A DNA stretch of 64,000 nucleotides from Streptomyces sp. NBC_01551 (GCF_026339935.1 NZ_JAPEPX010000001.1:6041501-6105500), one strand, 5' to 3'. Positions 35,654 to 45,023 are shown, numbered from the stretch's first letter. Notes: a model not told the origin generated them from the sequence alone. Program-made: numbers and translations.

Positions 35654-36748
35654 GTGAAGAACAAGCGTCGTGGGATGGCAGCCGGATCCGTGGCCGCGGT
35701 AATGCTGCTGGCGGCAGGGTGCGGACTCGGTGACAGCAGTTCCGCAAAGAACGCGAATTCCGTTCTGCCGGCGAGTGACAGCAAGGCCATAGGCGCCGGC
35801 AGCGGATACGGGGCGGATTACGGATCCGGCGGCGCCGGCACGAATCCCTCGGCCGGCTCGGCCTCCGCCGTCGGGGGCAAGACCGGGCCGGCCGGACAGC
35901 TGGCGGTACGGGACATCCCGGAGGTGGGAAGCGTGGTCACCGACAACGCCGGAGCCACCCTCTACCGCTTCGACAAGGACACCAACAAGCCGCCCAAGTC
36001 CAACTGCGACGGGGACTGCGCGGCGGCCTGGCCCGCCGTTCCGGCCTCCGACGTCTCGGCCTCCGAGGGCATCGACGCCGCCCTGATCGGCGAGGTCGTC
36101 CGCACCGACGGCAGCAAGCAGCTGACGCTCGGCGGCTGGCCCGTCTACCGCTACGCCAAGGACACCCAGGCGGGTGACGCGAAGGGCGAGGGCGTCGGCG
36201 GCACCTGGCACGCGCTGGCGGCCGACGGGAAGAAGGCCATCGACCAGAAGGGCGGCGATCAGAAGGGCGGCGATCAGAAGGGCGGCGACCAGGGCGGCGA
36301 AGGCGAGTACGGGGCCGGCCAGAACGGCGCCGAGAAACCCAAGACGGACAGCCATGCCGGAATGGGGGACAAGACCGGAAAGGCGGGCGCGGAACTGTCC
36401 ATGGTGGTCAATGAGAAACTCGGGAAGATTCTCGTGGACGCCAAGGGGCGCACGCTCTACCGATTCGACAAGGACAGCGCCTGGCCGATGAAGTTCGGTT
36501 GCCTGGGAGCCTGCCTGGACACCTGGAAGCCGGCCGCGCCGGTGGACAAGACGAAGGCGTCCGGAATTCCCTCCGCACTGGTCGGCTCGGTGAAGCGGCC
36601 CGACGGATCGATGCAATTGACCATCGACTGCTGGCCCGTCTACCTCTTCACCGGGGACACCGAACCCGGGCAGACGAACGGGCACAACAAGCAGGGCCTC
36701 TGGTTCGCGGTCACCGACGGCGGCAAGAAGGTCCCGGCGGGCGGGTAG
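35654..36748 (+). CDS. Lipoprotein with two YxFxxD-type (COG4315) repeat domains
   Basis: 364 residues. GAAGGAG lies before the GTG at 35654. Signal peptide with lipobox LLAAGCG, so a membrane-anchored extracellular protein. Two homologous halves: the first has GATLYRFDKD, a CDGDCAAAWP loop and WPVYRYAKD; the second GRTLYRFDKD, CLGACLDTWKP and WPVYLFTGD, the Yx[FWY]xxD signature and CxxxC loops of this family. A linker has four KGGDQ repeats. It matches the actinobacterial family I recall as named after SCO0930. Its function is unproven. Behind a cytochrome b and a NADH-linked flavoprotein, an outward electron acceptor or carrier is possible. Confidence 0.85.
   Translation: MKNKRRGMAAGSVAAVMLLAAGCGLGDSSSAKNANSVLPASDSKAIGAGSGYGADYGSGGAGTNPSAGSASAVGGKTGPAGQLAVRDIPEVGSVVTDNAGATLYRFDKDTNKPPKSNCDGDCAAAWPAVPASDVSASEGIDAALIGEVVRTDGSKQLTLGGWPVYRYAKDTQAGDAKGEGVGGTWHALAADGKKAIDQKGGDQKGGDQKGGDQGGEGEYGAGQNGAEKPKTDSHAGMGDKTGKAGAELSMVVNEKLGKILVDAKGRTLYRFDKDSAWPMKFGCLGACLDTWKPAAPVDKTKASGIPSALVGSVKRPDGSMQLTIDCWPVYLFTGDTEPGQTNGHNKQGLWFAVTDGGKKVPAGG
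36244..36296 (+). repeat. 15-bp coding tandem repeat in lipoprotein linker
   Basis: CAGAAGGGCGGCGAT is present three times almost without change, with a fourth partial copy, encoding QKGGD in the linker between the two repeat domains. Confidence 0.85.
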
Positions 36749-36860
36749 TGCGAGGCCCCGGCCCGACCCGAGCCGCTCCCGAAACGGTGTGAGACCCGTG
36801 CGTCCGCCCCCGCCCCGTCCCCCCACCCGCGAACCCGTCCCGGACCCCTGTGAGGGAGAA

Positions 36861-37475
36861 GTGCCGATTTCACCCCGCGTCACCGCCCGCCACGTGCTGC
36901 CCTGTGTCGCCGTGATGTTCGCGTCCCTGCTGTGCGGCGGATGCGCCGGGCAGCACACCGCGGCACACCGGGCCGAGGCGGGCGCCCCCGCCCCCACCTC
37001 CACCGCCCGCCCCGCCTCGCTCCAGGACATCGCCACCGCCCTCGGCTGCACGGCCGAGATCATGGTCGACGCGGAGGAGCTGCGCGAGGGGGCGTGCGGG
37101 GCGGGGGAGGACGCGTACCGGATGCTCACCTTCGCCGCCGACCAGGGGCAGAAGGCCTGGCTGGACGAGTCCAGGAACTACGGCGGCACCTACCTCGTGG
37201 GCAACCGCTGGGTCGTGGTCGCCGCCTCGGCCGACGCCTTGGCGCCCCTGAAGGAGCGGCTCGGCGGAACCGTGGAGACCGGCACCTCCCACTCCGGCTC
37301 CTCCCACTCGGGCGCGTCCGAGGCCGGTACCCCCGAGGCCGGTACTCCGCAGGCCGGTACTCCCGAGTCGGGCAGCCCCGAGTCGGGCACGCCTGAGGCC
37401 GGCAACCCTGACGCCGGCTCCCCCCACTCCGGCTCCCCCCACGGCGGTCACGAAGCCGGCGGCGGCTCCTCGTAG
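36861..37475 (+). CDS. Small lipoprotein with repeat-rich C-terminal tail
   Basis: 204 residues from a GTG at 36861 after GAGGGAG. Signal peptide ends in lipobox LLCGGC. The folded part is short (about residues 45-130: LQDIATALGCTAEIMVDAEE, two further Cys) and has no family I recognise. The last 65 residues are [T/S]PxxG pentapeptide repeats, likely a flexible cell-wall spanning tail. It follows the YxFxxD lipoprotein and may be part of the same surface system. Confidence 0.75.
   Translation: MPISPRVTARHVLPCVAVMFASLLCGGCAGQHTAAHRAEAGAPAPTSTARPASLQDIATALGCTAEIMVDAEELREGACGAGEDAYRMLTFAADQGQKAWLDESRNYGGTYLVGNRWVVVAASADALAPLKERLGGTVETGTSHSGSSHSGASEAGTPEAGTPQAGTPESGSPESGTPEAGNPDAGSPHSGSPHGGHEAGGGSS
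37317..37450 (+). repeat. 15-bp degenerate tandem repeats encoding xPEAG units
   Basis: About nine 15-bp units encode GTPEA/GTPES/GSPHS pentapeptides in the lipoprotein tail. The units have drifted, but the period is exact. Confidence 0.75.
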
Positions 37476-37575
37476 CGCGCCGCCGTACGGCCCGGCGGCC
37501 GGCCCCGCGCGACCGTTGGGGTGACACCGCGCGTGCGGCCCGGCCGCCGGGCCCCGCGCGCGGCGGCCGGTGCCG

Positions 37576-37581
37576 TACGGT
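37576..37581 (+). promoter_or_regulatory. -10 box TACGGT of a probable leaderless transcript
   Basis: TACGGT, six bases, then the GTG at 37588, repeating the spacing seen at 9184, 18640 and 25054. Confidence 0.5.
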
Positions 37582-37587
37582 CCGGAC

Positions 37588-38265
37588 GTGACCGACGCGA
37601 CCGATGCGAACGCGACCCACGCCCAGGACCCCCTGCGCGTGCTCGTCCTGGCGGGATCCTCCCGCGAAGGCTCCGTGAACGCCCGGCTGGCCGCGCTCGT
37701 CGCGGGGCAGGTCGAGCGCTCCGGCGCCCGGGTGGACCTCGCCCGGATCCGGGACTTCGAGATGCCCGTGTACGACGGCGACACCGAGGCGGATCAGGGC
37801 CAGCCGCCGGGCGCGGGCGCCCTGCGAGACCGGCTCCTGGCGGCCCAGGCCCTGGTCATCGCCTCGCCCGAGTACAACGCCTCGCTGCCCGGCGTCCTCA
37901 AGAACGCCATCGACTGGGTCTCCCGGTTCCGGCCCCAGCCGTTCAAGGACAAGCAGACCCTCCTCGTATCGGCCTCGCCGTCGATGGTCGGCGGCAACCG
38001 GGGCCTGTGGGCGCTGCGCGTCCCCCTCGAACACCTCGGCGCACGCGTCTACCCCGACATGTTCAGCCTCGCCATGGCGCACTCCGCCTTCGGCGCCGAC
38101 GGCGAACTGACGGACGAGGGCCTGCGCGAGCGGCTCGCCGCCACCGTCGACTCCTTCCTCGCCCTCGCCGAGGCCGACGTCCGCTACCTCTCCCTCCAGC
38201 GGCGCTGGTACGAGTTCCTCGGCGACGAGAGCAGCGCCGCCGTCACCCAGCGCGCAGAGGGCTGA
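37588..38265 (+). CDS. NADPH-dependent FMN reductase family protein
   Basis: 225 residues. Flavodoxin-like fold with the phosphate-binding loop LAGSSREGSVNARLA (residues 20-34) and the second FMN loop SPEYNASLPGVLKNAIDW, both diagnostic of the SsuE/chromate-reductase family. It should reduce FMN or quinones with NAD(P)H in the cytoplasm. The first 14 residues are a variable Asp/Ala/Thr leader. It appears to be transcribed alone. Confidence 0.9.
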   Translation: MTDATDANATHAQDPLRVLVLAGSSREGSVNARLAALVAGQVERSGARVDLARIRDFEMPVYDGDTEADQGQPPGAGALRDRLLAAQALVIASPEYNASLPGVLKNAIDWVSRFRPQPFKDKQTLLVSASPSMVGGNRGLWALRVPLEHLGARVYPDMFSLAMAHSAFGADGELTDEGLRERLAATVDSFLALAEADVRYLSLQRRWYEFLGDESSAAVTQRAEG

Positions 38266-38412
38266 GCCGCCGCCGTCCGGTGCGGCCGCGAGGCTGCCGG
38301 TCCAGTGGAGTCGAGGGACGATGGGAGACACCCCGGGGTGCGTGCCGATGGTCTTGAACAGAGCGGGTCGACCCACCGCTCACTGCGCCGGGGACGGGAA
38401 GGAGGGGCCGGC

Positions 38413-40500
38413 ATGAGCGCGGCGGATGCCTTCCGGGCCCGCCCGGACGCGGGGGCCGCCGACCCGTCCGCCGGGCCGGGCCTCCTCGACGTGCTGGGCG
38501 TCGCGGCGGTGGTGCTCGACGACGAGGGGCGGATCGCGCTGTGGAGCCCCCAGGCCGAGGAACTGTTCGGCTACAGCGCCAAGGAGGTGCTCGGTCGGTT
38601 CGCGGGCCACCTGCTCGTCGACGAGCAGCACCTGGAGCTGGTCGTCACGCTCTTCGACGAGGTCATGAACGGCTCGGGCGCGTGGTCCGGGATGTTCCCC
38701 GTACGCCACAGGGACGGCAGCACCCTGTACACCGAGTTCCGCAACATGCGGCTGGAGGACCGCCAGGGCCGGCGCTACGCCCTCGGCATCGCCTCCGACC
38801 AGGCCACCCTGCGGCGCCTGGAGCGCGACCTGGCGCTGTCGATGCGGCTCGTCGCCCAGTCGCCGATCGGCCTCGCCGTCATGGACACCGACCTGCGCTA
38901 CGTCCTCGTCAACCCGGCGCTCGAACGCCTCAACGGCCTGCCGGTCGCGCAGCACCTCGGCAAACGCGTCCACGAGGCCCTGCCGCAGCTGGACGCGATG
39001 CCCATCGAGTCGGCCATGCGCGAGGTCCTGAACAGCGGCACGCCGCAGCTGAACCAGTTCACCACCGGCCGCACCCCCGCCGATCCCGGGCACGACCACG
39101 CCTGGTCGGTGTCCGTCTACCGGCTCGACGACCCCGCCGGGCGGCCGATGGGAGTCGCCGCCTCCGTCGTGGACGTCACCGCGCAGCACAAGTCGGCGAC
39201 CGCCGTCGCGCTGGCACGACAGCGGCTCGCCCTGATCGCCGACGCCTCCGTGCGCATCGGCACCACGCTCGACCTCGGCGTCACCGCCCGCGAACTGGGC
39301 GAGATCGCCGTCCCCGAGCTCGCCGACCTGGCGACGGTCGACATCCTGGACTCCGTCCTCGCGGCCGACCACCCGCCCGAGCTGCCGAAGGACGAGGCCG
39401 TGCAGATCCGCGCCCTCGCCATCAAGGCGGCCTACCCGACGCCCGCCACACTCGCCGCGGACCCCGTCGGCGAACTCGCCCGCTACGACGCCACCCGGCT
39501 GGTCACCCAGTGCGTGCGCACCGGCCGGATCATCCTCGTCGCGCACGTCTCGGACCAGGACCTGGGCCGCATCGCCCGGGACGCCGAGGCCGCGGCCCTC
39601 CTCGCCGAGGCCGGCATCCACTCGTACCTCGCCGTGCCGCTGATCGCCCGCGGCGAGGTCATCGGCGTCCTCGGCCTCCAACGCACCCGCAACCCCCTGC
39701 CGTTCGACCACGACGACGTCCTGCTCGCGGGGGAACTCGCCGCCCGCGCCGCCGTCTGCATCGACAACGCCCGCTGGTACCAGAAGCAGAGGCACGCCGC
39801 CCTCACCCTCCAGCGCCATCTGCTGCCCCATCAGCCGACCCCCACCCCGGGGCTGGAGATCGCCTACCGCTACCAGCCCGCCGCGGCCGTCGGCGAGGTC
39901 GGCGGCGACTGGTTCGACGTCATCCCGCTGCCCGACGACAAGACCGCCCTCGTCGTCGGAGACGTCATGGGCAGCGGCATCAACGCCGCCGCCACCATGG
40001 GCCAGCTCCGCACCGCCGCCCGCACCCTGGCCGAGCTCGACCTCGACCCGGCGATGGTCCTGACCCGCCTCGACCACACCACCACCGGGCTCGGGCACAC
40101 CATGGCCACCTGCGTCATCGCCGTCTACGACCCGAACCACAACCGCTGCCGCATCGCCAGCGCCGGCCACCTGCCGCCCGTACGGACCCGGCCGGGGCGG
40201 CCGCCGGAGCTCCTCGACCTGCCGACCGGGGCGCCCCTGGGAGTCGGCGGCGTCCCCTTCGAGGCCATCACCGTCGACCTCGCCATCGGCGACGGACTGG
40301 TCCTCTACACCGACGGCCTCGTCGAAACCCGCGACCAGGACATCGACGTCCGCCTGAACACCCTGACCGGGCTGCTCAGCCGTCCCGGCCCCTCCCTCGA
40401 AGAGACCTGCGACCTGCTGCTCAGCGAGCTCCGCCGGCCGGACGACCGCGACGACGTCGCCCTGCTGATCGCGCGCACCCGGCCGCTGACGGGCGGCTGA
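38413..40500 (+). CDS. PAS-PAS-GAF-SpoIIE/PP2C serine phosphatase
   Basis: 695 residues from the ATG at 38413 (GGAGG upstream). PAS 1 about residues 20-130 (LGVAAVVLDDEGRIALWSPQ), PAS 2 about 140-260 (AQSPIGLAVMDTDLRYVLVN), GAF about 270-430, then a PPM phosphatase from about 470 with metal-binding Asp in VGGDWFDVIPL and VGDVMGSGINA, and IGDGLVLYTDGLVETR. No HATPase kinase domain is fused. Such Streptomyces proteins dephosphorylate anti-anti-sigma factors in stress sigma partner-switching; the signal here is unknown. Confidence 0.93.
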   Translation: MSAADAFRARPDAGAADPSAGPGLLDVLGVAAVVLDDEGRIALWSPQAEELFGYSAKEVLGRFAGHLLVDEQHLELVVTLFDEVMNGSGAWSGMFPVRHRDGSTLYTEFRNMRLEDRQGRRYALGIASDQATLRRLERDLALSMRLVAQSPIGLAVMDTDLRYVLVNPALERLNGLPVAQHLGKRVHEALPQLDAMPIESAMREVLNSGTPQLNQFTTGRTPADPGHDHAWSVSVYRLDDPAGRPMGVAASVVDVTAQHKSATAVALARQRLALIADASVRIGTTLDLGVTARELGEIAVPELADLATVDILDSVLAADHPPELPKDEAVQIRALAIKAAYPTPATLAADPVGELARYDATRLVTQCVRTGRIILVAHVSDQDLGRIARDAEAAALLAEAGIHSYLAVPLIARGEVIGVLGLQRTRNPLPFDHDDVLLAGELAARAAVCIDNARWYQKQRHAALTLQRHLLPHQPTPTPGLEIAYRYQPAAAVGEVGGDWFDVIPLPDDKTALVVGDVMGSGINAAATMGQLRTAARTLAELDLDPAMVLTRLDHTTTGLGHTMATCVIAVYDPNHNRCRIASAGHLPPVRTRPGRPPELLDLPTGAPLGVGGVPFEAITVDLAIGDGLVLYTDGLVETRDQDIDVRLNTLTGLLSRPGPSLEETCDLLLSELRRPDDRDDVALLIARTRPLTGG

Positions 40501-40543
40501 CGCCGCCGGGGTTAATTGCGGTGCCGGAACGGGAGTTGATCCC

Positions 40544-40549
40544 TAGACT
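40544..40549 (+). promoter_or_regulatory. -10 box TAGACT ahead of the EF-G paralogue leader
   Basis: TAGACT is the best -10 in the 382-bp gap 40501-40882. A -35 is not clear. It would give an about 330-nt 5' leader that contains the short ORF at 40612. Confidence 0.4.
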
Positions 40550-40611
40550 CTTCCTCGTGCACCGCCACCAGAGCGCGGTGCGTTCATCCGTCGAGCGAGG
40601 GGAGCCGGGCC

Positions 40612-40686
40612 GTGTGTCACCACACCGCTGTCGACGTTCCCCGGTCGCGGTACGACGTGATCCTGGTGTCTTCCCTTTCCCGGTGA
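40612..40686 (+). CDS. 24-codon leader ORF upstream of the EF-G paralogue
   Basis: GTG-TGT-CAC-CAC... encodes 24 residues beginning [13 protein letters not shown] and ending LVSSLSR, then TGA. GAGGGGAG lies seven bases before the GTG, a better ribosome site than most genes here. It sits in the otherwise empty leader of a translation-factor gene, 196 bp before that gene's ATG. A regulatory upstream ORF (ribosome-stall attenuation) is inferred; a chance ORF remains possible. Confidence 0.5.
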   Translation: MCHHTAVDVPRSRYDVILVSSLSR

Positions 40687-40882
40687 CGGCCGCGCGGCCC
40701 TCACCGGACGTCCGGGACGAAGAAACGAAGCCCTTTCCCCTCGCGGCCGCCCGCGCCGCCGTGTGACGCCCGCCCGCGCGCAACGCGCCGCGCAGGACGG
40801 GACGTACGCACCGCCGCGCACCCGCCGTTTCGCCCGGAAATCGCGCTGCCCTTTTCTCGATCATCCAGAAAGGCCCTGGGCC

Positions 40883-42952
40883 ATGCGCACCACCACCAAC
40901 ACCAACACGTTCCGCGCGGTCGCCGCCACCGTCCGCAACCTCGGCATCCTCGCGCACGTCGACGCCGGGAAGACGACCCTCACCGAGCGCGTCCTCTACG
41001 CCACCGGCGCCATCCACAAGCGCGGCGAGGTCCATCAGGGGACGACCGTCACCGACTGCGACACGCAGGAACGCGACCGCGGCATCACCATCTTCGCCGC
41101 GGCCGTCAGCTGCGACTGGGACGGCCACCGGATCAACCTCATCGACACCCCGGGACACGTCGACTTCTCCGACGAGGTGGAGCGGTCGCTGCGCGTCCTC
41201 GACGGCGCGGTCGCGGTCTTCGACGCCGTCGCGGGCGTCGAACCGCAGAGCGAGTCGGTGTGGCGGCAGGCGGACCGGCACGGCGTGCCGCGCATCGCGT
41301 TCGTCAACAAGATGGACCGCGTCGGCGCCGACCTCGACGAGGCCGTCGCCTCCCTGCGGGAACGGCTCCACGTCGTTCCGCTGGTGGTCCAGCTGCCCAT
41401 CGGGCGGGAGGACGGCTTCGCCGGCGTCGTGGACCTGCTCCGGATGCGCTCGCTGCTCTGGGGCGCGGAGCAGGAGACGTACACCGTCGCCGAGGTGCCC
41501 GACGAGCTGCGCGAGGAGGCGCGGCGGCGGCGCCGGCTGCTCGACGAGCAGGTGGCGGAGCTCCATCCGGCCGCCCTGGAGGAGTACTGCGCCACGTCCG
41601 CGCTCTCGGAGCGGACGCTGGCCGGCGCTCTGCGCGAGCTGACCGTCGGCGGCGAGGGCGTGGTCGTGCTGTGCGGAACGGCGTACCGGAACCGGGGCGT
41701 CGAGCCGCTCCTCGACGCGATCGTGGCCTACCTCCCCTCGCCCGCCGACATGCCGCCGGTACGGGGCACCCTCGGCGCGGTCGAGCAGGAACGCGCCGCC
41801 GACCCGGCGGCGCCGTTCGCCGCGCTCGCCTTCAAGGTGAACGCGACGGCGACGGGAAGGCTGACCTGCCTTCGCGTGTACTCGGGAACGATCCGGAAGG
41901 GAGACACCGTGCTGGACGCGGCCGCGGGCAAGACCGAGCGGATCGGCCGGGTCCTACGGGTACAGGCCGACCGGCACGCCGAGGTGGAGCAGGCGGTGGC
42001 CGGGGACATCGTCGCGGTGGTCGGCCTCAAGACCACGCGCGCCGGGTCCACGCTGTGCGCACCCGACGCCCCGCTGGTCCTCGAACCGCCCACGGTGGCC
42101 ACACCGGTGGTGTCCGTGGCGGTCGAGGCGCGCTCCAGCACCGACACCGGGCGGCTGTCGTCGGCGCTGGCCCGGCTGGTCGAGGAGGATCCGTCGCTGA
42201 CGGTACGGACGGATCCCGAGACCGGCCAGACCGTGCTGTCGGGGATGGGCGAGCTGCACCTGGAGGTCGCGGTGGAGAAGATCCGCCGCAGCCACGGGCT
42301 CCAGGTCGATGTCGGCCGCCCGCGGGTCGCCTACCGGGAGACGGTGGCACGCGGGGTGTCGGGCCTGGTGTACCGGCACGTCAAACAGGACGGAGGCGCG
42401 GGTCAGTTCGCCCATGTGGTCATCGACGTCGAGCCCCTCGACGGTGAGGGGTTCGAGTTCCGCTCGACCGTCGTCGGCGGCCGGGTGCCGCAGGAGTTCG
42501 TCCGCGCGGTGGAGGCGGGCTGCCGGGACGCGCTCGTCGAGGGTCCCCTCGGCGGGCACCCGGTGACGGGGCTGCGGGTCACCCTGACCGACGGTGCCAC
42601 GCACTCCAAGGACTCCTCGGAGATGGCGTTCCGGGCCGCGGGTCGCTTCGGGCTGCGCGAAGCCCTGCGGGCCGGGGTCATGGAGCTGCTGGAACCGGTC
42701 GTCGAGGTCGTGGTGACGGTCCCCGACGACGCCGTCGGCGGGGTCCTCGGTGACCTGGCGGCGCGCCGCGGCAGGGTCTCCGGCTCGGCCGCGCGCACCG
42801 GGACCACCGTGGTCACGGCGGCCGTGCCGCTGGCCGAGCTGTTCGGCTACGCGTCCCGGCTCCGCAGCCGCACCCAGGGCCGCGGCACCTTCACCGCCCG
42901 CCCCACGGGCTACGCCCCGGCCCCGGCCACCACCGAAACCCTGCCGGCCTAG
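40883..42952 (+). CDS. Elongation factor G paralogue
   Basis: 689 residues from the ATG at 40883. All GTPase motifs are intact: G1 [10 protein letters not shown]2 RGIT, G3 DTPGHVDF, G4 FVNKMD. Domains II-V follow with typical blocks ([31 protein letters not shown]). The G domain resembles EF-G ([19 protein letters not shown]) more than Tet(M)/OtrA-type protection proteins, so this is a second EF-G (FusB-like in Streptomyces) rather than a resistance factor. It lies outside the str operon and after a long leader, consistent with conditional expression. Confidence 0.9.
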   Translation: MRTTTNTNTFRAVAATVRNLGILAHVDAGKTTLTERVLYATGAIHKRGEVHQGTTVTDCDTQERDRGITIFAAAVSCDWDGHRINLIDTPGHVDFSDEVERSLRVLDGAVAVFDAVAGVEPQSESVWRQADRHGVPRIAFVNKMDRVGADLDEAVASLRERLHVVPLVVQLPIGREDGFAGVVDLLRMRSLLWGAEQETYTVAEVPDELREEARRRRRLLDEQVAELHPAALEEYCATSALSERTLAGALRELTVGGEGVVVLCGTAYRNRGVEPLLDAIVAYLPSPADMPPVRGTLGAVEQERAADPAAPFAALAFKVNATATGRLTCLRVYSGTIRKGDTVLDAAAGKTERIGRVLRVQADRHAEVEQAVAGDIVAVVGLKTTRAGSTLCAPDAPLVLEPPTVATPVVSVAVEARSSTDTGRLSSALARLVEEDPSLTVRTDPETGQTVLSGMGELHLEVAVEKIRRSHGLQVDVGRPRVAYRETVARGVSGLVYRHVKQDGGAGQFAHVVIDVEPLDGEGFEFRSTVVGGRVPQEFVRAVEAGCRDALVEGPLGGHPVTGLRVTLTDGATHSKDSSEMAFRAAGRFGLREALRAGVMELLEPVVEVVVTVPDDAVGGVLGDLAARRGRVSGSAARTGTTVVTAAVPLAELFGYASRLRSRTQGRGTFTARPTGYAPAPATTETLPA

Positions 42953-42960
42953 CCCCCCAC

Positions 42961-42997
42961 CCCCGCCCCCGCCCGCCCTCGGCGGGCGGGGGCGGGG
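42961..42997. terminator. Bidirectional hairpin between EF-G paralogue and methyltransferase
   Basis: Perfect 17-bp GC stem (42961-42977 with 42981-42997), three-base loop, no T-run. It lies midway between two convergent stops. Confidence 0.85.
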
Positions 42998-43005
42998 ACA
43001 GGGGG

Positions 43006-43773
43006 TCAGCCGGTGCGGGTGAAGGTCATGACGAAGTCGGTCATGTGGCGGACCCGGGGCGTGGTGGGGTCCGGGAGGGCCAGGAGGCGGGTGCGGGCTT
43101 CGGCGACGATCGGGAGGTCGGCGCCGGAGACCGGCCAGGCACCGGTGAAGAGGCCGCCGGAGAGGGAATCGGCCATCTGGCGGGGGGAGACCTCGAAGGT
43201 GGCCGGGCGTTCGCTCGCCGTGCCCCCGTAGACCAGGCCGTACGCATCGGCGGTCGGGGCCAGGGCCCGGGGGCCGTCCTGGCGGGTGCCGCCGGGGTCC
43301 AGGCGGTCCTCCAGGTCGTTCACGATCCGCCCGATGTCGTCCGTCGGGCGGATCCCCCGGGCCGGGATCACCAGGTAGCGGCCGCCCGGCCGCAGGACCC
43401 GGGCGACCTCCCGGAAGACGGCCGCCCGGTCCACCCCGGTGTGCAGCAGCCAGGTGGACACCGCCTGCGACACCGACGCGTCGCGCACCGGAAGCCGGCC
43501 GGCGTCGGCCACCGCCACCCGCTGCCCCAGCCGGCCCCGGGCCAGCGCGAGCATGCCGGGGGAGAGGTCGAGGCCGCACACCCGGTGGCCCCGGGCCACC
43601 AGCTCGGCGGCCACGACGCCGGTGCCGACGCCGATGTCGAGTACGGGACGCGCCGGATCCAACAGCGGCGCCAACTGGTCGGCGAACCCCGCGGCGCGGG
43701 CGGTCCCGCCGCGCGAGGCGTCGTAGACGGGGGCTATCTCGTCGAACTCCGCGGTACCGGAGGCCGATGCCAT
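43006..43773 (-). CDS. Class I SAM-dependent methyltransferase
   Basis: 255 residues. SAM motif I VLDIGVGTGVVAAELV, motif II GLDLSPGMLALA, motif III-like VLRPGGRYLVIP. Cytoplasmic. AGGA precedes the ATG at 43773. It is 23 bp downstream of a P450 on the same strand, so the two form an operon, divergent from the second P450 and its pentapeptide gene. It could methylate a small molecule or the peptide product, but the acceptor cannot be read. Confidence 0.9.
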   Translation of the reverse strand: MASASGTAEFDEIAPVYDASRGGTARAAGFADQLAPLLDPARPVLDIGVGTGVVAAELVARGHRVCGLDLSPGMLALARGRLGQRVAVADAGRLPVRDASVSQAVSTWLLHTGVDRAAVFREVARVLRPGGRYLVIPARGIRPTDDIGRIVNDLEDRLDPGGTRQDGPRALAPTADAYGLVYGGTASERPATFEVSPRQMADSLSGGLFTGAWPVSGADLPIVAEARTRLLALPDPTTPRVRHMTDFVMTFTRTG

Positions 43774-43796
43774 GGGGGATTCCTCTCCGTCGCGGT

Positions 43797-45023
43797 CTAC
43801 GGCTGCGGTGTGAAGGTCACCGGCAGCGTGGCCATCCCGCGCAGGATGCCCTCGCGCCGGCTCAGGGTCTCGTCCGGAGCGGCCAGCTCCAGGTCGGGGA
43901 AGCGCCGCAGCAGGGTGCCGATCGCGACCCTGGCCTCCGCGCGGGCCAGCGGCGCGCCCAGGCAGAAGTGCACGCCGTGCCCGAACGCGAGCTGCTGCGG
44001 CACCTCGCGCCGGGCGACGTCCAGGATGTCGGGCCGGTCGTAGCGCGCCGGGTCGCGGTTGGCCGCCGCCAGCCCGATGATGATCATCTCGCCGGCCGGG
44101 ATCGTGACGCCGCCGATCTCGAAGTCCTCGACGGTGAAGCGGGCGACACCCCGGCTGACCGGCCCCTCGTAGCGCAGCAGTTCCTCGATGGCGCCGGGGA
44201 GCAGCGCGGGATCGTCGCGCAGCGCTGCGAACTGCTCGGGGTGGCGCAGGAGGGCGTGGACGCCGTTGGCGATGAGACTGGCGGTCGTCTCGTGCCCGGC
44301 GAGGGTGATCAGGATCGCCATCGCCATCAGTTCGCGGTCGCTGATCCGCTCCTCGGCCTGCGCCGCGCACAGCGCGCTGAGCAGGTCATCGCGCGGCTCG
44401 GCCTTCCGCAGCGCCAGCAACGGTTCGTAGAACTCGGTGAGTTCGGCCCGTGCCCGGGCCCCCTTGGCGAGCCGCTCCGGGGTGTTGGGCGGCATGATGA
44501 GCCCGACCGCCAGTTTGGCGAAATCCGGCCGCCCCTCGGCCGGAATGCCGATGAGCTCACCGAGGACGGCCATCGGGAGCGGCAGCGCGAACTCGGAGAC
44601 CAGATCGGCGGATCCCCTGTCGGCGATCGCGTCGAGGTGGGCGTCGGTGTGCTCCTGGATCCGGGGCGCCAGCTCGTCCACGCGGCGCGCGGTGAAGGCC
44701 TTGGACACGAGGTTGCGCAGGCGCGTGTGGTCCTCGCCGTTGGCCACGAGCATGCTGGCCATCAGGACGTTGGTGCGCTCCTGGTGGGCCATCTCCTGTG
44801 CCAGGCCGGTCACTCGGACGGGGCTGCTGCTGAGCCGGGGGTCGGTGAGCGCCGACACCGCCTCCTCATAGCCGGTGACCATCCAGACTTCAAGGGTGGG
44901 ATTCAGCCGTGCGCGCTGAACTACCCCGTGCTCTCGTATTCGCTCGAAAAGCGGATAGGGATCGGGCTGTTGAGCAACGTTTACCGGCACATCGTGAACG
45001 ATCGTCTGGCCTTGCTCGGGCAT
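43797..45023 (-). CDS. Cytochrome P450
   Basis: 408 residues, soluble bacterial class. I-helix LAGHETTASL with the acid-alcohol pair, ExxR in EELLRYEGP, and heme loop AFGHGVHFCLGAPLARAE with axial Cys354. GGGGAG precedes the ATG at 45023. First gene of a two-gene unit with the methyltransferase. Because it lies beside a P450-pentapeptide pair it may tailor the same product, but it looks like an ordinary CYP105/CYP107-type enzyme and could act elsewhere. Confidence 0.93.
   Translation of the reverse strand: MPEQGQTIVHDVPVNVAQQPDPYPLFERIREHGVVQRARLNPTLEVWMVTGYEEAVSALTDPRLSSSPVRVTGLAQEMAHQERTNVLMASMLVANGEDHTRLRNLVSKAFTARRVDELAPRIQEHTDAHLDAIADRGSADLVSEFALPLPMAVLGELIGIPAEGRPDFAKLAVGLIMPPNTPERLAKGARARAELTEFYEPLLALRKAEPRDDLLSALCAAQAEERISDRELMAMAILITLAGHETTASLIANGVHALLRHPEQFAALRDDPALLPGAIEELLRYEGPVSRGVARFTVEDFEIGGVTIPAGEMIIIGLAAANRDPARYDRPDILDVARREVPQQLAFGHGVHFCLGAPLARAEARVAIGTLLRRFPDLELAAPDETLSRREGILRGMATLPVTFTPQP

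Noticed and set aside
36789..36860. Longer N terminus of the repeat-tailed lipoprotein
   Set aside because: Pro-rich stretch before the signal peptide; GTG at 36861 after GAGGGAG places the lipobox correctly.
40883..42952. EF-G paralogue considered as a tetracycline ribosomal protection protein
   Set aside because: G-domain sequence ([17 protein letters not shown] context) follows EF-G, not Tet(M)/OtrA.
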